Positions 36,607-45,093 of a stretch of DNA of 64,000 nt are shown piece after piece (position 1 is the stretch's first letter; every line of letters begins with the position of its first letter). The stretch is from Aurantiacibacter sediminis. GTDB taxonomy: Bacteria; Pseudomonadota; Alphaproteobacteria; Sphingomonadales; Sphingomonadaceae. Where the stretch lies: the NCBI RefSeq assembly GCF_016019885.1, contig NZ_JAEANY010000003.1, positions 1-64,000 on the forward strand, in the 5' to 3' direction. Below the pieces are notes generated by a model. The model saw only the letters and a list, made by a program, of their open reading frames with translations, did no database searches and was not told where the DNA came from. The position numbers and the translations under genes are program-made.

Positions 36607-38942
36607 GGCAGCAGGACTGTCGCCGTAGTGCCAGCGCCCTTTTCCGACTGTATTTCCAGCCTGCCGCCGTGCGCCTCAATCAGCTGGCGGGCGAGTGGCA
36701 GTCCAAGCCCACGCTTGCCATCCTTGCCGTCGCTTCCCGCAAGGCGATAACCGTCGAGAGCGCGCGCCAGTTCGGACGGCTTCATCCCCTCACCATTGTC
36801 GGAAATGACCATTTTCACACCGGATTTGCGCCGTGTCAGCGCCACCAGAATCCGGCCACTCTCGGGCGTTGCAGCAATGGCATTGTCGAGCAGATTACCA
36901 AGCGCGCGGCCAAGCTGGCGGCGATCCGCTTTCACCGTTCCCGCACTTTTATCGCCGCGCAGGTCGAGTGTGATGTTCTTCGCATCGAGCGCTTCTTCCC
37001 GGCTGCGCACGAGATGCGTCATGAAGCTGAGCACGTCGAGATCTTCGCGTGCGATCGGGAGCAGACCTGCCTCGCTCTGCGTCAGGTCCAGCACGCTTTC
37101 GATCTGCGTCGACAAGCGTTCTACCGAGGCGAGGATCGCGCCGACATATTCGCGGCCCTGTTCGGAAAGGTCACCCGCAACGCCCGATTGCAGCAATTCG
37201 GCAAAGCCACCGATCGAAGTGAGCGGCGTGCGAAATTCGTAGGACATGTTGGCAAGGAAACGTGTCTTCACCGCATCCGCTTCCTCCAAAGCTTTCGCTC
37301 GTTCGCGCAGTGCGGCCTCGGCCTTTGTGGAATCGGTGACATCCATGACGGTGAGCAAGCCGTTGCCATCGGGCAGCGGAACACCGGCGAATTCAAGCGT
37401 TCGCCCGTCCGACAAGACAACGCGGCCGCCCTTCTCTTTGCGATCGAGGGTGGCGGCGCGCACCGTCTCGCCAATCGCCTTTCGCTGGCCCGGTCTGGCG
37501 AGGCGATTGGAAATGCGATCCAGCAGTTTGTCGACATGCGGATGCTCGTCGAAAAATTCTTCCGGCAGTCCCCAGATGGCTGGAAAGCTGCGGTTCCACA
37601 GCTGCATCCGCCCATCGGGAGCGAATACGCCGAGCGATTCAAACAAGGAATCGAAAGTGGCCGTGCGCGTACGCAGAAGAGTATCTCGCGTCGCCGAAAG
37701 GGCGAGCTGTTCGGAGCGATCCTCCGCCACCATGACGAGCCCGCCATCGGGCATGGGCTGGGCGACAATCCGCAGGTGCGTTCCATCTGGCAGCGTCCAC
37801 TGATCTTCCTCCGGCGCATCGGCCTGGAACCACTGCGCCAGCTCGGCCCGCCATTCGGGGAAGTCACGCACTTCCGGAAGGCGCGATTTGTCGCGCGCGC
37901 TGTCAAGAAAACGCTCGAAGCGCGCAGGCTCCACCTGCATGGATGTCGGTAGGGCGAAAATGCGCTGGAACGGCTGATTGGCGAATGTCATGCGCCGGTC
38001 TTCATCGAATTGCGCGACGCCGACCGACAGCTGATCGAGCATCGAACGCTGTGCGGCACGGAAAGCGCGGAAAGCCCTTCCCTGCTCCTCCAACTCCTCG
38101 ATATCGATGGCGTAGCCCGCGACGCCTTCGATACCGAGGGGAAGATCGCTGACGCGCAAAGTGCGCCGCTGATTGCCCACCGTCGCCTGCACAATACGCT
38201 CGATCGGCGTATCGCGATCCTGTGCCTGCTTGGCGATCTGCTTGGCATCCAGTCCGTCGACGCGCTCCACTAATTCGATCTGCTGGTCGACGACTTCGGC
38301 GGCATTCTTTGCTTCCACCGCATCGACATAGGCCGAATTGACGAGCCGCAGCTCCATATCGGCAGATCGGAACCACATCGGCATCGGAGCAGCTTCGATC
38401 AGACCCACAAGCGCCGCAAAATCATTGCGTGCCCGCGCCGTTTCGGAGCGGAGGCGTGAGAGTTCGCCCTGGCTTTCTGAAAAGTCGAACCACCAGATCA
38501 GCGCTGCCCCACCGCTGGCGATAGCCGCATTGGCCAATTGGCCCCGCACCGCGAGGCTTTTTTCTGAGCCCTGCGGCGTCACCATCATGCGAAATGGCGC
38601 GGCCGTTTTCTGGGTCCGCCGTACAGCCTCATGCAATTGTTCCAGATCGCCCTCCGAGAGGCCATTCTGTGCATCGGAAAGTTCACTGAGGAAATCGGGA
38701 AGTGCGTCGAGGCCGAGCCACGCGGCGAGCCGCTCTGGCCCTTCAATCTTTCCATCGGCTTTCACCAGCAGCGGGATCGCCGGAGAATCATCGATCATCC
38801 GCGAAAGGCGGCGGAGTGTCGCCTTGGTCTGCCGCGTAGCGCGCGTGCGCTGGAGCGAGCCCACGACCAGCCATACCGCGGTTGCCGTCCAAGCCGCCAA
38901 AAGCAGGCCGAGCAAAGCAAGCGCGGTGGGAGAAAGTTCCAT
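36603..38942 (-). CDS. divL: DivL-like PAS-domain histidine-kinase homologue with tyrosine H-box
   Basis: This 779-residue membrane protein has an N-terminal helix (about residues 5-28), several PAS-like regions (about 30-540), a dimerisation helix pair and an HATPase domain ending DGKRGLGLPLARQLIEAHGG. The H-box reads ANMSYEFRTPLTSIGGF, with Tyr568 (codon 37239-37241) where kinases have His. This is the hallmark of DivL, the polarity factor that reads DivK phosphorylation and controls CckA in Caulobacter. The ATP-binding N- and G-boxes look intact. Linkage to tsaE, amgK, murU and addAB is conserved with DivL. The ATG at 38942 gives the membrane helix; no strong ribosome binding site is visible. 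Confidence 0.92.
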   Translation of the reverse strand: MELSPTALALLGLLLAAWTATAVWLVVGSLQRTRATRQTKATLRRLSRMIDDSPAIPLLVKADGKIEGPERLAAWLGLDALPDFLSELSDAQNGLSEGDLEQLHEAVRRTQKTAAPFRMMVTPQGSEKSLAVRGQLANAAIASGGAALIWWFDFSESQGELSRLRSETARARNDFAALVGLIEAAPMPMWFRSADMELRLVNSAYVDAVEAKNAAEVVDQQIELVERVDGLDAKQIAKQAQDRDTPIERIVQATVGNQRRTLRVSDLPLGIEGVAGYAIDIEELEEQGRAFRAFRAAQRSMLDQLSVGVAQFDEDRRMTFANQPFQRIFALPTSMQVEPARFERFLDSARDKSRLPEVRDFPEWRAELAQWFQADAPEEDQWTLPDGTHLRIVAQPMPDGGLVMVAEDRSEQLALSATRDTLLRTRTATFDSLFESLGVFAPDGRMQLWNRSFPAIWGLPEEFFDEHPHVDKLLDRISNRLARPGQRKAIGETVRAATLDRKEKGGRVVLSDGRTLEFAGVPLPDGNGLLTVMDVTDSTKAEAALRERAKALEEADAVKTRFLANMSYEFRTPLTSIGGFAELLQSGVAGDLSEQGREYVGAILASVERLSTQIESVLDLTQSEAGLLPIAREDLDVLSFMTHLVRSREEALDAKNITLDLRGDKSAGTVKADRRQLGRALGNLLDNAIAATPESGRILVALTRRKSGVKMVISDNGEGMKPSELARALDGYRLAGSDGKDGKRGLGLPLARQLIEAHGGRLEIQSEKGAGTTATVLLP

Positions 38943-38995
38943 GCTTTTGCAGCTATGTGAGCGCGCGCCGGGATGCAATGGGGCGCACCTATTAT

Positions 38996-39113
38996 CCCCT
39001 CACGTTTACGGGAGGGGCAACGAGACTTGACGTGTCGCAGACACGTCTAGTCGCAGTGGGGTGGGCATGGGTTGGACCTGCCCACCCTCGACCCCTCCCG
39101 CAAACGGGAGGGG
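38996..39113. repeat. Cluster of palindromic repeats between divL and ahcY
   Basis: The 118-base gap segment contains four hairpins. A perfect CCCCTCCCG-CAAA-CGGGAGGGG palindrome lies at 39092-39113, and an imperfect copy of the same element at 38996-39017. GACGTGT-ACACGTC lies at about 39029-39047, and GTGGGC-GCCCAC at about 39061-39085. No T-run follows on the minus strand, so these are not ordinary terminators. The mosaic looks like a dispersed intergenic repeat. Confidence 0.7.
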
Positions 39114-39123
39114 AGAAGATCGC

Positions 39124-40536
39124 TTAGTAGCGGTAGTGCTCCGGCTTGAACGGGCCTTCCACCGGCACACCGATGTAATCGGCCTGCTTCTGGCTCAGTT
39201 TGGTGAGCTTGACGCCCAGCTTGTCGAGGTGGAGCGAGGCGACCTTTTCGTCGAGATGCTTTGGCAAGACATAAACGTCATTGTCGTAATTGTCGTGGTT
39301 CTCCCACAGCTCCATCTGCGCCATCACCTGATTGGTGAAGGAGCAGCTCATGACGAAGCTCGGGTGACCGGTCGCACAAGCGAGGTTTACGAGGCGGCCC
39401 TTGGCCAGCACGATGATTTCCTTGCCGTCCGGGAACTTCACCAGGTCCGTGCCCGGCTTCAGTTCGGTCCAATCGTAATTGCTGAGTGCGCCGATTTGGA
39501 TTTCACTGTCGAAGTGGCCGATGTTGCAGACGATCGCCATCGGCTTCATCGCCTTCATATGATCGGCGGTGATCACGTCTTCATTACCGGTGGTGGTGAC
39601 GAAGATGTCGGCTCGCGAAACAGCGTCTTCGAGCGTCGTAACTTCGAAGCCTTCCATCGCCGCCTGCAGGGCGCAGATCGGATCGATTTCACTGACGAGA
39701 ACGCGCGCGCCGCCATCACGCAGCGACTGCGCGGAGCCCTTGCCCACGTCACCGTAACCAGCGACGAATGCGACCTTGCCCGACAGCATTACGTCAGTCG
39801 CACGGCGAATGGCGTCGACAAGCGATTCGCGGCAGCCATAGAGATTGTCGAACTTCGACTTGGTGACGCTATCGTTAACGTTGATCGCAGGGAAAGGCAG
39901 CTTGCCCTGCTTTGCGATGTGGTAGAGGCGGTGGACGCCCGTGGTGGTCTCTTCCGAAACACCCTTCAGGTTCTTCACCGTCTCGGTCAGATAGCCAGGC
40001 TTCTTGGCGATGAAGGCCTTAAGCGAGCGCTGCATTTCCACTTCTTCGTCGTTCGTGGGCTCGGGCATTTCTTCGCCCGCCTCGAGGCGAGCACCCGACA
40101 GCGCAAACATCGTAGCATCGCCGCCATCGTCGAGGATCAGGTTGGCGGTCTGGCCGTCACCGTCATTTTCCCAGTCGAAGATATTACCGACATAGTCCCA
40201 ATATTCCGCCAGGCTTTCACCCTTTACGGCGAACACGGGAATGTCCTGTGCAGCAATCGCGGCAGCCGCGTGATCCTGCGTCGAAAAGATGTTGCAGGTC
40301 GCCCAGCGTACTTCTGCGCCCAGCGCTACCAGCGTTTCGATCAGAACGGCGGTTTGAATGGTCATGTGCAGCGAACCGGTGATGCGCGCGCCCTTCAGCG
40401 GCTTGCTGTCACCAAACTCTTCGCGCGTGGCCATCAGGCCCGGCATTTCGGTTTCGGCAATGTTGATTTCCGCGCGGCCATAATCAGCCAGAGCGATGTC
40501 TTTAATAATGTAGTCGTTGAAAGCAGCGTCAGCCAC
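39124..40536 (-). CDS. ahcY: Adenosylhomocysteinase
   Basis: This enzyme splits S-adenosylhomocysteine to adenosine and homocysteine and keeps methylation going. The 470 residues open [19 protein letters not shown]. They include the NAD-binding [13 protein letters not shown] motif, the catalytic-region [13 protein letters not shown] and [15 protein letters not shown], and end in KPEHYRY, the usual C-terminus. The start is a GTG at 40536 preceded by CAGGAGA, which decides it against a longer reading to 40605. It diverges from the peroxiredoxin gene. No SAH riboswitch was recognised in the gap. Confidence 0.97.
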   Translation of the reverse strand: MADAAFNDYIIKDIALADYGRAEINIAETEMPGLMATREEFGDSKPLKGARITGSLHMTIQTAVLIETLVALGAEVRWATCNIFSTQDHAAAAIAAQDIPVFAVKGESLAEYWDYVGNIFDWENDGDGQTANLILDDGGDATMFALSGARLEAGEEMPEPTNDEEVEMQRSLKAFIAKKPGYLTETVKNLKGVSEETTTGVHRLYHIAKQGKLPFPAINVNDSVTKSKFDNLYGCRESLVDAIRRATDVMLSGKVAFVAGYGDVGKGSAQSLRDGGARVLVSEIDPICALQAAMEGFEVTTLEDAVSRADIFVTTTGNEDVITADHMKAMKPMAIVCNIGHFDSEIQIGALSNYDWTELKPGTDLVKFPDGKEIIVLAKGRLVNLACATGHPSFVMSCSFTNQVMAQMELWENHDNYDNDVYVLPKHLDEKVASLHLDKLGVKLTKLSQKQADYIGVPVEGPFKPEHYRY

Positions 40537-40727
40537 GGCACGTCTCCTGAAAAATACGGATGGCGCGCTGCCGGGGCTCCATGCAACGCTGTGTTGCAGC
40601 GCCACATAGGCCGCGTAGGGAAGGCCGTAAACCCCTGCACATTTTTGCGAAAAGCAGGCACGTTACTGGTGCTCGATCATTGCCACTCTATCTGGAGCAA
40701 TATCCAGCAATCGGAGGACATATTACG

Positions 40728-41207
40728 ATGACGATTTCCCAAGGCGAAAAGCTTCCCGACGTAACGCTGACCAAGGCCACAAGCGAAGGACCGGAACAGG
40801 TTCAGGCGAGCGACTTTTTCGCTGGCAAGAAGGTTGCCCTTTTCGCTGTGCCCGGCGCTTTCACGCCGACGTGCAGCGCGAAGCACTTGCCCGGCTTTGT
40901 CGAAAAGGCAGACGAGCTGAAGGCAAAGGGCGTGGACGTTATCGCCTGCACCAGCGTGAACGATGCTTTCGTCATGAACGCATGGAAAGATGCCAATGAC
41001 GCTGGCGAAATCACGATGCTGGCAGACGGCAATGGCGATTTCGCAAAGGCTGTTGGCCTCGACACCGATTTCTCCGCCTACGGCATGGGCACACGCTCCA
41101 ACCGCTATTCAATGATTGTCGATGATGGCGTGGTGCAGCAGGTCAATGTCGAAGGACCCGGCGAATTCAACGTCTCAAGCGCGGACCATCTGATCGGACA
41201 GCTCTGA
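40728..41207 (+). CDS. Peroxiredoxin (Prx5/redoxin type)
   Basis: This 159-residue thiol peroxidase has its peroxidatic Cys49 in VPGAFTPTCSAKHLPGF, and a second cysteine at residue 74 (VIACTSVND). It reduces peroxides using thioredoxin or glutathione, as usual for the Prx5/AhpE-like redoxin group. The ATG at 40728 has TCGGAGGA about 10 bases upstream. A strong terminator follows. The gene diverges from ahcY with a 191-base gap. Confidence 0.95.
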   Translation: MTISQGEKLPDVTLTKATSEGPEQVQASDFFAGKKVALFAVPGAFTPTCSAKHLPGFVEKADELKAKGVDVIACTSVNDAFVMNAWKDANDAGEITMLADGNGDFAKAVGLDTDFSAYGMGTRSNRYSMIVDDGVVQQVNVEGPGEFNVSSADHLIGQL

Positions 41208-41226
41208 GGGCGGTACTGCTAATTTG

Positions 41227-41255
41227 AACGGGCGCTCCGTCGGGGCGCCCGTTTT
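41227..41255 (+). terminator. Rho-independent terminator after the peroxiredoxin gene
   Basis: A stem of about 12 pairs (41227-41238 with 41242-41253, including G-T pairs) encloses a 3-base loop and runs into TTTT. It also faces the end of the convergent protease gene at 41259. Confidence 0.85.
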
Positions 41256-41258
41256 CAT

Positions 41259-42059
41259 TTACAACCCGGAAAGGGTGCCGGAGGGATAGAACGTCGCTTG
41301 CAACTTCGGAATGGCGACATGCACGTCGAAGTGCTTCAATATTCCGCCACCAAGGACGAACGGTTGGCGGAACGTTTTGTCGGCGTGATGGTGTCTGTAT
41401 TTGATGTCGGTTGACCACGACCCAAGCCGTATGCGGGCCGATCGCCTGTGATACCGGGCGAGGCCAAACTCGCCCAGTCCATTGTAATGCAGATCAAAGC
41501 CCCTCGAGCCTTGCTGTTCAGTTGATTCGAGAAAAGCCGATGCCGCGAGCAGCGTCGTGCGGCCTGTGTCGAAGAAGCATTCGCGCATTCGACCGTCGAG
41601 CTCGAGCAAAAGGCTCAATCCTGTAACGCGCTGCTCGAAAGCAGGGTCGTCGCGCAGCAATCTGACCTCTGCCGTGGTCAAGACATCGCCCTGCGGTGCT
41701 TCGCAAGCGAAGCCAATCCCTTCCCTTCCCAGCCAGAACGTGTCGTGAGCCATCAGAAGCTGAAGACCTACCAAGCTGGTTCGTCGCTTAACTGCGAGGG
41801 CGCGAACGCAGTCGAACCGGCGTCCATCCACGTCGACACCATCGAGCTCGATCAGCGGCTCCCTACGCATACCGAAGCGCGTGGCGACTTTGGCGTGCTC
41901 GATAATGGTTTCGCCCACCACCATTTTCCGCGGGAACACAGAAACCGAAGCACCCGTGTCGACCAATGCCAGAGTTGCGGTATCACGCCACTTGAGCGGC
42001 ACCCATAGTCTGTTCGTGCGATAACGTGGTCGCAGCCTGGACAGACCTAGTCCACCCAT
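41259..42059 (-). CDS. Two-lobed clan AA aspartic protease-like protein
   Basis: This 266-residue protein has two copies of an aspartic-protease half: LALVDTGASVSVFP with Asp34, and RECFFDTGRTTLLAAS with Asp164. Each lobe later has a hydrophobic segment (LVGLQLLMAHD and PFVLGGGILKHFDVHV). Single-lobe retropepsin-like proteins are common in alphaproteobacteria and work as dimers; here both halves are in one chain, although far shorter than pepsin. No signal peptide is seen, so it should be cytoplasmic. The start at 42059 overlaps murA by 13 bases; other readings extend further into murA. Whether both Asp residues are functional is not known. Confidence 0.8.
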   Translation of the reverse strand: MGGLGLSRLRPRYRTNRLWVPLKWRDTATLALVDTGASVSVFPRKMVVGETIIEHAKVATRFGMRREPLIELDGVDVDGRRFDCVRALAVKRRTSLVGLQLLMAHDTFWLGREGIGFACEAPQGDVLTTAEVRLLRDDPAFEQRVTGLSLLLELDGRMRECFFDTGRTTLLAASAFLESTEQQGSRGFDLHYNGLGEFGLARYHRRSARIRLGSWSTDIKYRHHHADKTFRQPFVLGGGILKHFDVHVAIPKLQATFYPSGTLSGL

Positions 42060-43339
42060 TTCACATCTGCGCCGAGCATGTCGATGTTGTCGGTGAATTT
42101 CGGGTGAGCACGGCGGATAGGGTCGGCATCGAGAATGGTCGATTCGCCGTCGATGCTCGCCGCGATCATCAGCATCGCGATCGCGACGCGGATGATATAG
42201 GGGCTGGTGACCGTTGCCGGGCGCAGCTTGTCGCCGCCGAATGTGATCAGGCGATGCGGATCGCACAGAAGCGTATGCGCGCCGAACAGGCTAAGCTCTG
42301 TGTGCCAGGTAAGGCCGCCTTCATAGACCTTGTTCCAGAACATGGCCGGGCCGTCCGCTCGCACGCCGAGCGCGATGAAGATCGGCAGCAGATCTGCAGG
42401 GATATATGGCCACGGAGCGGCTTCCACCTTGGTGGTGATGTGACTGGTGAAATTCTGCTGCACGACCAGCTTCTCAGGCGCATTGAGGCGTGACCAGCCG
42501 TCCTTGTGCTCCACATGCGCGCCAAACTTTTCGAACGTGCGGTCGATCAGCATGAAATCTTCAGGCTGCGTGTTGCGTACCGCAATATCGCCGCCTGTCA
42601 CCGCCGCAAGGGCAAGAAAGGTCGCGATTTCGTGGAAGTCCTCCACGAAGGTGTAATCGACCGGCTTGAAGTTCTCGCACCCATCGACCGACACCATTGA
42701 GGTGCCCTTGCCGCGGATGGTGCACCCCATCTGCTCGAGGAATGTGCACATTTCCTGCACATGCGGTTCGCAGGCAGCATTGACGATTTGGCTGGTGCCT
42801 TTCGCGGTGAGTGCGCTGATGATGAAGTTCTCGGTCGTGGTCACAGAGGCGTATTCGAGCCACATGCGTGTGCCCTCGCCTTTGCCCTTCTTGCTGAAGA
42901 CAATGTCCTTGCCTTCGTAGGAGACGGTCGCGCCGAATGCTTCGAACACCTTCACATGCGGATCGATTTCGCGTGCGCCGAGTGTGCAGCCTTTTACTTC
43001 ATGCTCCAGCCGCGCTTCGCCCAAGCGTGCGAGGAGGCCGGGAATCATCATGATCGATGCGCGCATAGCCTGCGGGAGCTTCGCCTGTGCACTGCTCGGG
43101 ATCGTCGAGTGATCGATCGAAAGCGTATGGGCGTCTTTATCCCACTCTACCGTACTGCCGAGATCGGTGAAGAACGCGTGGATGCGCGTCACATCGGTGA
43201 TTTCCGGCACATTGCGCAGCATGATCGGTGCTTCGCTCAGCAGCGTCGCGCAAAGCACAGGAAGAACAGCGTTCTTATTGGCAGAGGGTTCGATCTTGCC
43301 CTGAAGCTTTTGCCCACCGCGGACGTACAATGCGGTCAT
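42047..43339 (-). CDS. murA: UDP-N-acetylglucosamine 1-carboxyvinyltransferase
   Basis: MurA makes the first committed peptidoglycan precursor from UDP-GlcNAc and phosphoenolpyruvate. The 430 residues contain the N-terminal SANKNAVLPVLCATLLSE and the catalytic loop VKGCTLGAREIDPH with Cys118, the residue that fosfomycin alkylates. AAAGGA before the ATG at 43339 defines the start. The protease-like gene overlaps its last 13 bases. folE lies upstream on the same strand. Confidence 0.96.
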   Translation of the reverse strand: MTALYVRGGQKLQGKIEPSANKNAVLPVLCATLLSEAPIMLRNVPEITDVTRIHAFFTDLGSTVEWDKDAHTLSIDHSTIPSSAQAKLPQAMRASIMMIPGLLARLGEARLEHEVKGCTLGAREIDPHVKVFEAFGATVSYEGKDIVFSKKGKGEGTRMWLEYASVTTTENFIISALTAKGTSQIVNAACEPHVQEMCTFLEQMGCTIRGKGTSMVSVDGCENFKPVDYTFVEDFHEIATFLALAAVTGGDIAVRNTQPEDFMLIDRTFEKFGAHVEHKDGWSRLNAPEKLVVQQNFTSHITTKVEAAPWPYIPADLLPIFIALGVRADGPAMFWNKVYEGGLTWHTELSLFGAHTLLCDPHRLITFGGDKLRPATVTSPYIIRVAIAMLMIAASIDGESTILDADPIRRAHPKFTDNIDMLGADVKWVD

Positions 43340-43447
43340 GAAAGTCCTTTCGCCGGGCGAAGCGCTTGCCTCACCCATTCAATGATTTGATTTGGCGAAG
43401 TCCATTCCAGATCGCTGGTGCAGTGGCAAGAGCGCGCGTGACCTGCG

Positions 43448-44059
43448 TTATGAGTAACCCATCAGCGCGAGCACTTCCTTGCGGCTGCGCGCATCGTCAA
43501 GGAAACAACCCATCAGCTTGCTGGTCACCATGTTGACACCGGGTGTGCGGACACCGCGCGCTGTCATACAGGCGTGGCTTGCTTCGATTACGACCGCGAC
43601 GCCGCGGGGCTTGAGGCCATCCCAGATCGCCTGTGCGACTTCGGCAGTTAGTCGTTCCTGGATTTGAAGACGCCGCGCGTAACCGTGCAGCACGCGGGCC
43701 AGCTTCGAAATCCCCACGACGTGGTCGGTCGGGAGATAGGCAATAGCCGCCTTGCCGATGATCGGAGCCATATGGTGCTCGCAGTGGCTCTGAAACGGGA
43801 TATCCTTGAGCAGGACGATTTCATCATAACCGCCCACTTCTTCAAACACGCGGGAGAGGTGCTGCGAGGGATCCTCCTCATAGCCCTGGCAATATTCTTT
43901 CCACGCGCGCGCCACGCGCTTTGGCGTATCGAGCAGGCCTTCACGCTCCGGATCGTCCCCTGCCCAGCGAATCAACGTGCGGATGGCATCCTGCACATCG
44001 TCAGGCACTTCTGCCTTGGTGATGGGTGCCGTGTATCCGGCGCCTTCTTCGCTGTTCAT
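43448..44059 (-). CDS. folE: GTP cyclohydrolase I
   Basis: FolE converts GTP to dihydroneopterin triphosphate for folate synthesis. The 203 residues include the [13 protein letters not shown] helix and the zinc and GTP motifs [29 protein letters not shown] and [15 protein letters not shown] (zinc Cys and His present). The ATG at 44059 follows CAGGG. A terminator from the upstream hemerythrin gene separates it from that unit. Confidence 0.96.
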   Translation of the reverse strand: MNSEEGAGYTAPITKAEVPDDVQDAIRTLIRWAGDDPEREGLLDTPKRVARAWKEYCQGYEEDPSQHLSRVFEEVGGYDEIVLLKDIPFQSHCEHHMAPIIGKAAIAYLPTDHVVGISKLARVLHGYARRLQIQERLTAEVAQAIWDGLKPRGVAVVIEASHACMTARGVRTPGVNMVTSKLMGCFLDDARSRKEVLALMGYS

Positions 44060-44157
44060 GAAAACCCTGCTTTCACTATGAATGACATGTGTGACTGGGG
44101 CCAATAGGCCCGGTCGCGAAAAATTGCCACGCCTACGATAGTTCGTCACTCGCGCAG

Positions 44158-44192
44158 CAAAAAGGGCGCGATGCGTTCCGCACCGCGCCCTT
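44158..44192 (-). terminator. Rho-independent terminator after the hemerythrin gene
   Basis: On the minus strand a 14-position stem with one mismatch (44179-44192 with 44162-44175) closes on a 3-base loop and is followed by five or six T. It ends transcription from the hemerythrin-domain gene before folE. Confidence 0.85.
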
Positions 44193-44210
44193 GTCTAAGT
44201 GGCCGCGCGA

Positions 44211-44696
44211 TTATTCCTTCGCGTCTTCCATCTTTTCCGGGGTGATTTCTGCATCTGCCTTTTCGGCCTTCTTCCGCCGATCAAAGACTGAGCGCATATG
44301 TTCGCGATCTTCCTCACTCAGCAATTCCTCGAAATCGGGGAAGTGATCTTCCTCTTCCTCGTCAATGTGGTGACGGTAATCGTGATCGAGCTGCTTAAAT
44401 TTCTGCAGCCATGCCGGCGATGACATGTCGGTCGCGGCCAGATCGTTCATCAATTCATCAAGCTCATGGTGCTCGGCGACCGAGTGGCGGGTGTCATCCG
44501 TCGCCTTAGGCTTACGGAGCATAGTCGAATAGAGCGCCTGCTCCTCGGCAGCGGCATGGCTCTTTACATCGAGCGTGAATTTCTCGAACAGTTCGCGGCG
44601 TTCTTCGCTCTCTCCACTCGTCTCGGCAATTTTGTCGAGCAGTTCGCGGTGGTCTTCATGATCCTGTTTCAGGCGGGCAAAAATGTCTTCGGACAC
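44211..44696 (-). CDS. Hemerythrin HHE domain protein
   Basis: This 161-residue, very acidic four-helix protein has the likely diiron ligands in DHEDHRELLDKI, SHAAAEEQALY, HHELDELM and HDYRHHIDEEEEDHF. It has no signal peptide, so it should bind oxygen, nitric oxide or iron in the cytoplasm. The last 25 residues are charged and low in complexity. The start is GTG at 44696, because AAAGGAG lies 8 bases upstream; no ATG fits. It is followed by a terminator and so looks monocistronic. Confidence 0.92.
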   Translation of the reverse strand: MSEDIFARLKQDHEDHRELLDKIAETSGESEERRELFEKFTLDVKSHAAAEEQALYSTMLRKPKATDDTRHSVAEHHELDELMNDLAATDMSSPAWLQKFKQLDHDYRHHIDEEEEDHFPDFEELLSEEDREHMRSVFDRRKKAEKADAEITPEKMEDAKE

Positions 44697-44806
44697 GGTA
44701 ATTCTCCTTTGCCCAACCAACGACGATTGGCGGGACAAGGTTCCGGCTTTCCCGATGACATGGACTAAAGCACGGGAGGCAGGCGCATCGCGGAAGGCGC
44801 GTGGAG

Positions 44807-44842
44807 CCAAAAAGGGCCACCCCATAAAGGATGGCCTTTTTT
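44807..44842 (-). terminator. Second copy of the tRNA-Arg terminator
   Basis: GGCCATCC and GGGTGGCC arms with a T-rich tail on the minus strand repeat the terminator at 44937-44970. No complete tRNA precedes this copy, only 19 bases matching the tRNA-Arg 3' end. Confidence 0.7.
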
Positions 44843-44860
44843 GGCGCGCCAGGAAGGATT
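44815..44860 (-). repeat. Direct repeat copy 1: tRNA-Arg 3' end plus terminator
   Basis: This 46-base block matches 44943-44988 at 43 of 46 positions. It holds a terminator hairpin and the last 19 bases of tRNA-Arg, including CCA. The start-to-start distance is 128 bases. The 82 bases between copies contain no gene. Confidence 0.9.
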
Positions 44861-44936
44861 GTCCTCGCCCTGCGGGCTCGTTCGTCTCGGCTCCGCCTCG
44901 ACTCCGAATGGGTTCACACCTTCATATCGACCCAAC

Positions 44937-44970
44937 AAAAAAGGCCACCCCTTATGGGATGGCCTTTTTT
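44937..44970 (-). terminator. Rho-independent terminator of tRNA-Arg
   Basis: Directly after the tRNA, GGCCATCCC and GGGTGGCC arms with flanking A and T runs form a terminator on the minus strand. Confidence 0.88.
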
Positions 44971-44988
44971 GGCGCGCCAGGAAGGATT
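44943..44988 (-). repeat. Direct repeat copy 2: tRNA-Arg 3' end plus terminator
   Basis: This copy belongs to the intact tRNA-Arg gene and pairs with 44815-44860. It differs from that copy at three positions, all in the terminator loop region. Confidence 0.9.
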
Positions 44989-45046
44989 CGAACCTCCGAC
45001 CGCCTGATTCGTAGTCAGGTACTCTATCCAGCTGAGCTACTGGCGC
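44970..45046 (-). tRNA. tRNA-Arg (ACG)
   Basis: The 77-base minus-strand cloverleaf has acceptor GCGCCAG paired with CTGGCGC, D-arm AGCTCAGCTGGATAGAGT, anticodon loop CTACGAA (anticodon ACG) and T-loop TTCGAATC, with encoded CCA. The A34 is expected to be edited to inosine to read CGN codons. Confidence 0.97.
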
Positions 45047-45093
45047 GCGATAGAGGCGGGCACATAAGGGGGTCTGTATCGCTTGGCAAGGGC

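Noticed and set aside
40537-40727. SAH riboswitch before ahcY
   Set aside because: I could not find a conserved fold or core; the leader before the GTG is short and shows only an ordinary ribosome binding site.
39061-40731. 556-codon open frame opposite ahcY
   Set aside because: It runs antisense through ahcY and both flanking gaps, and contains no known motif.
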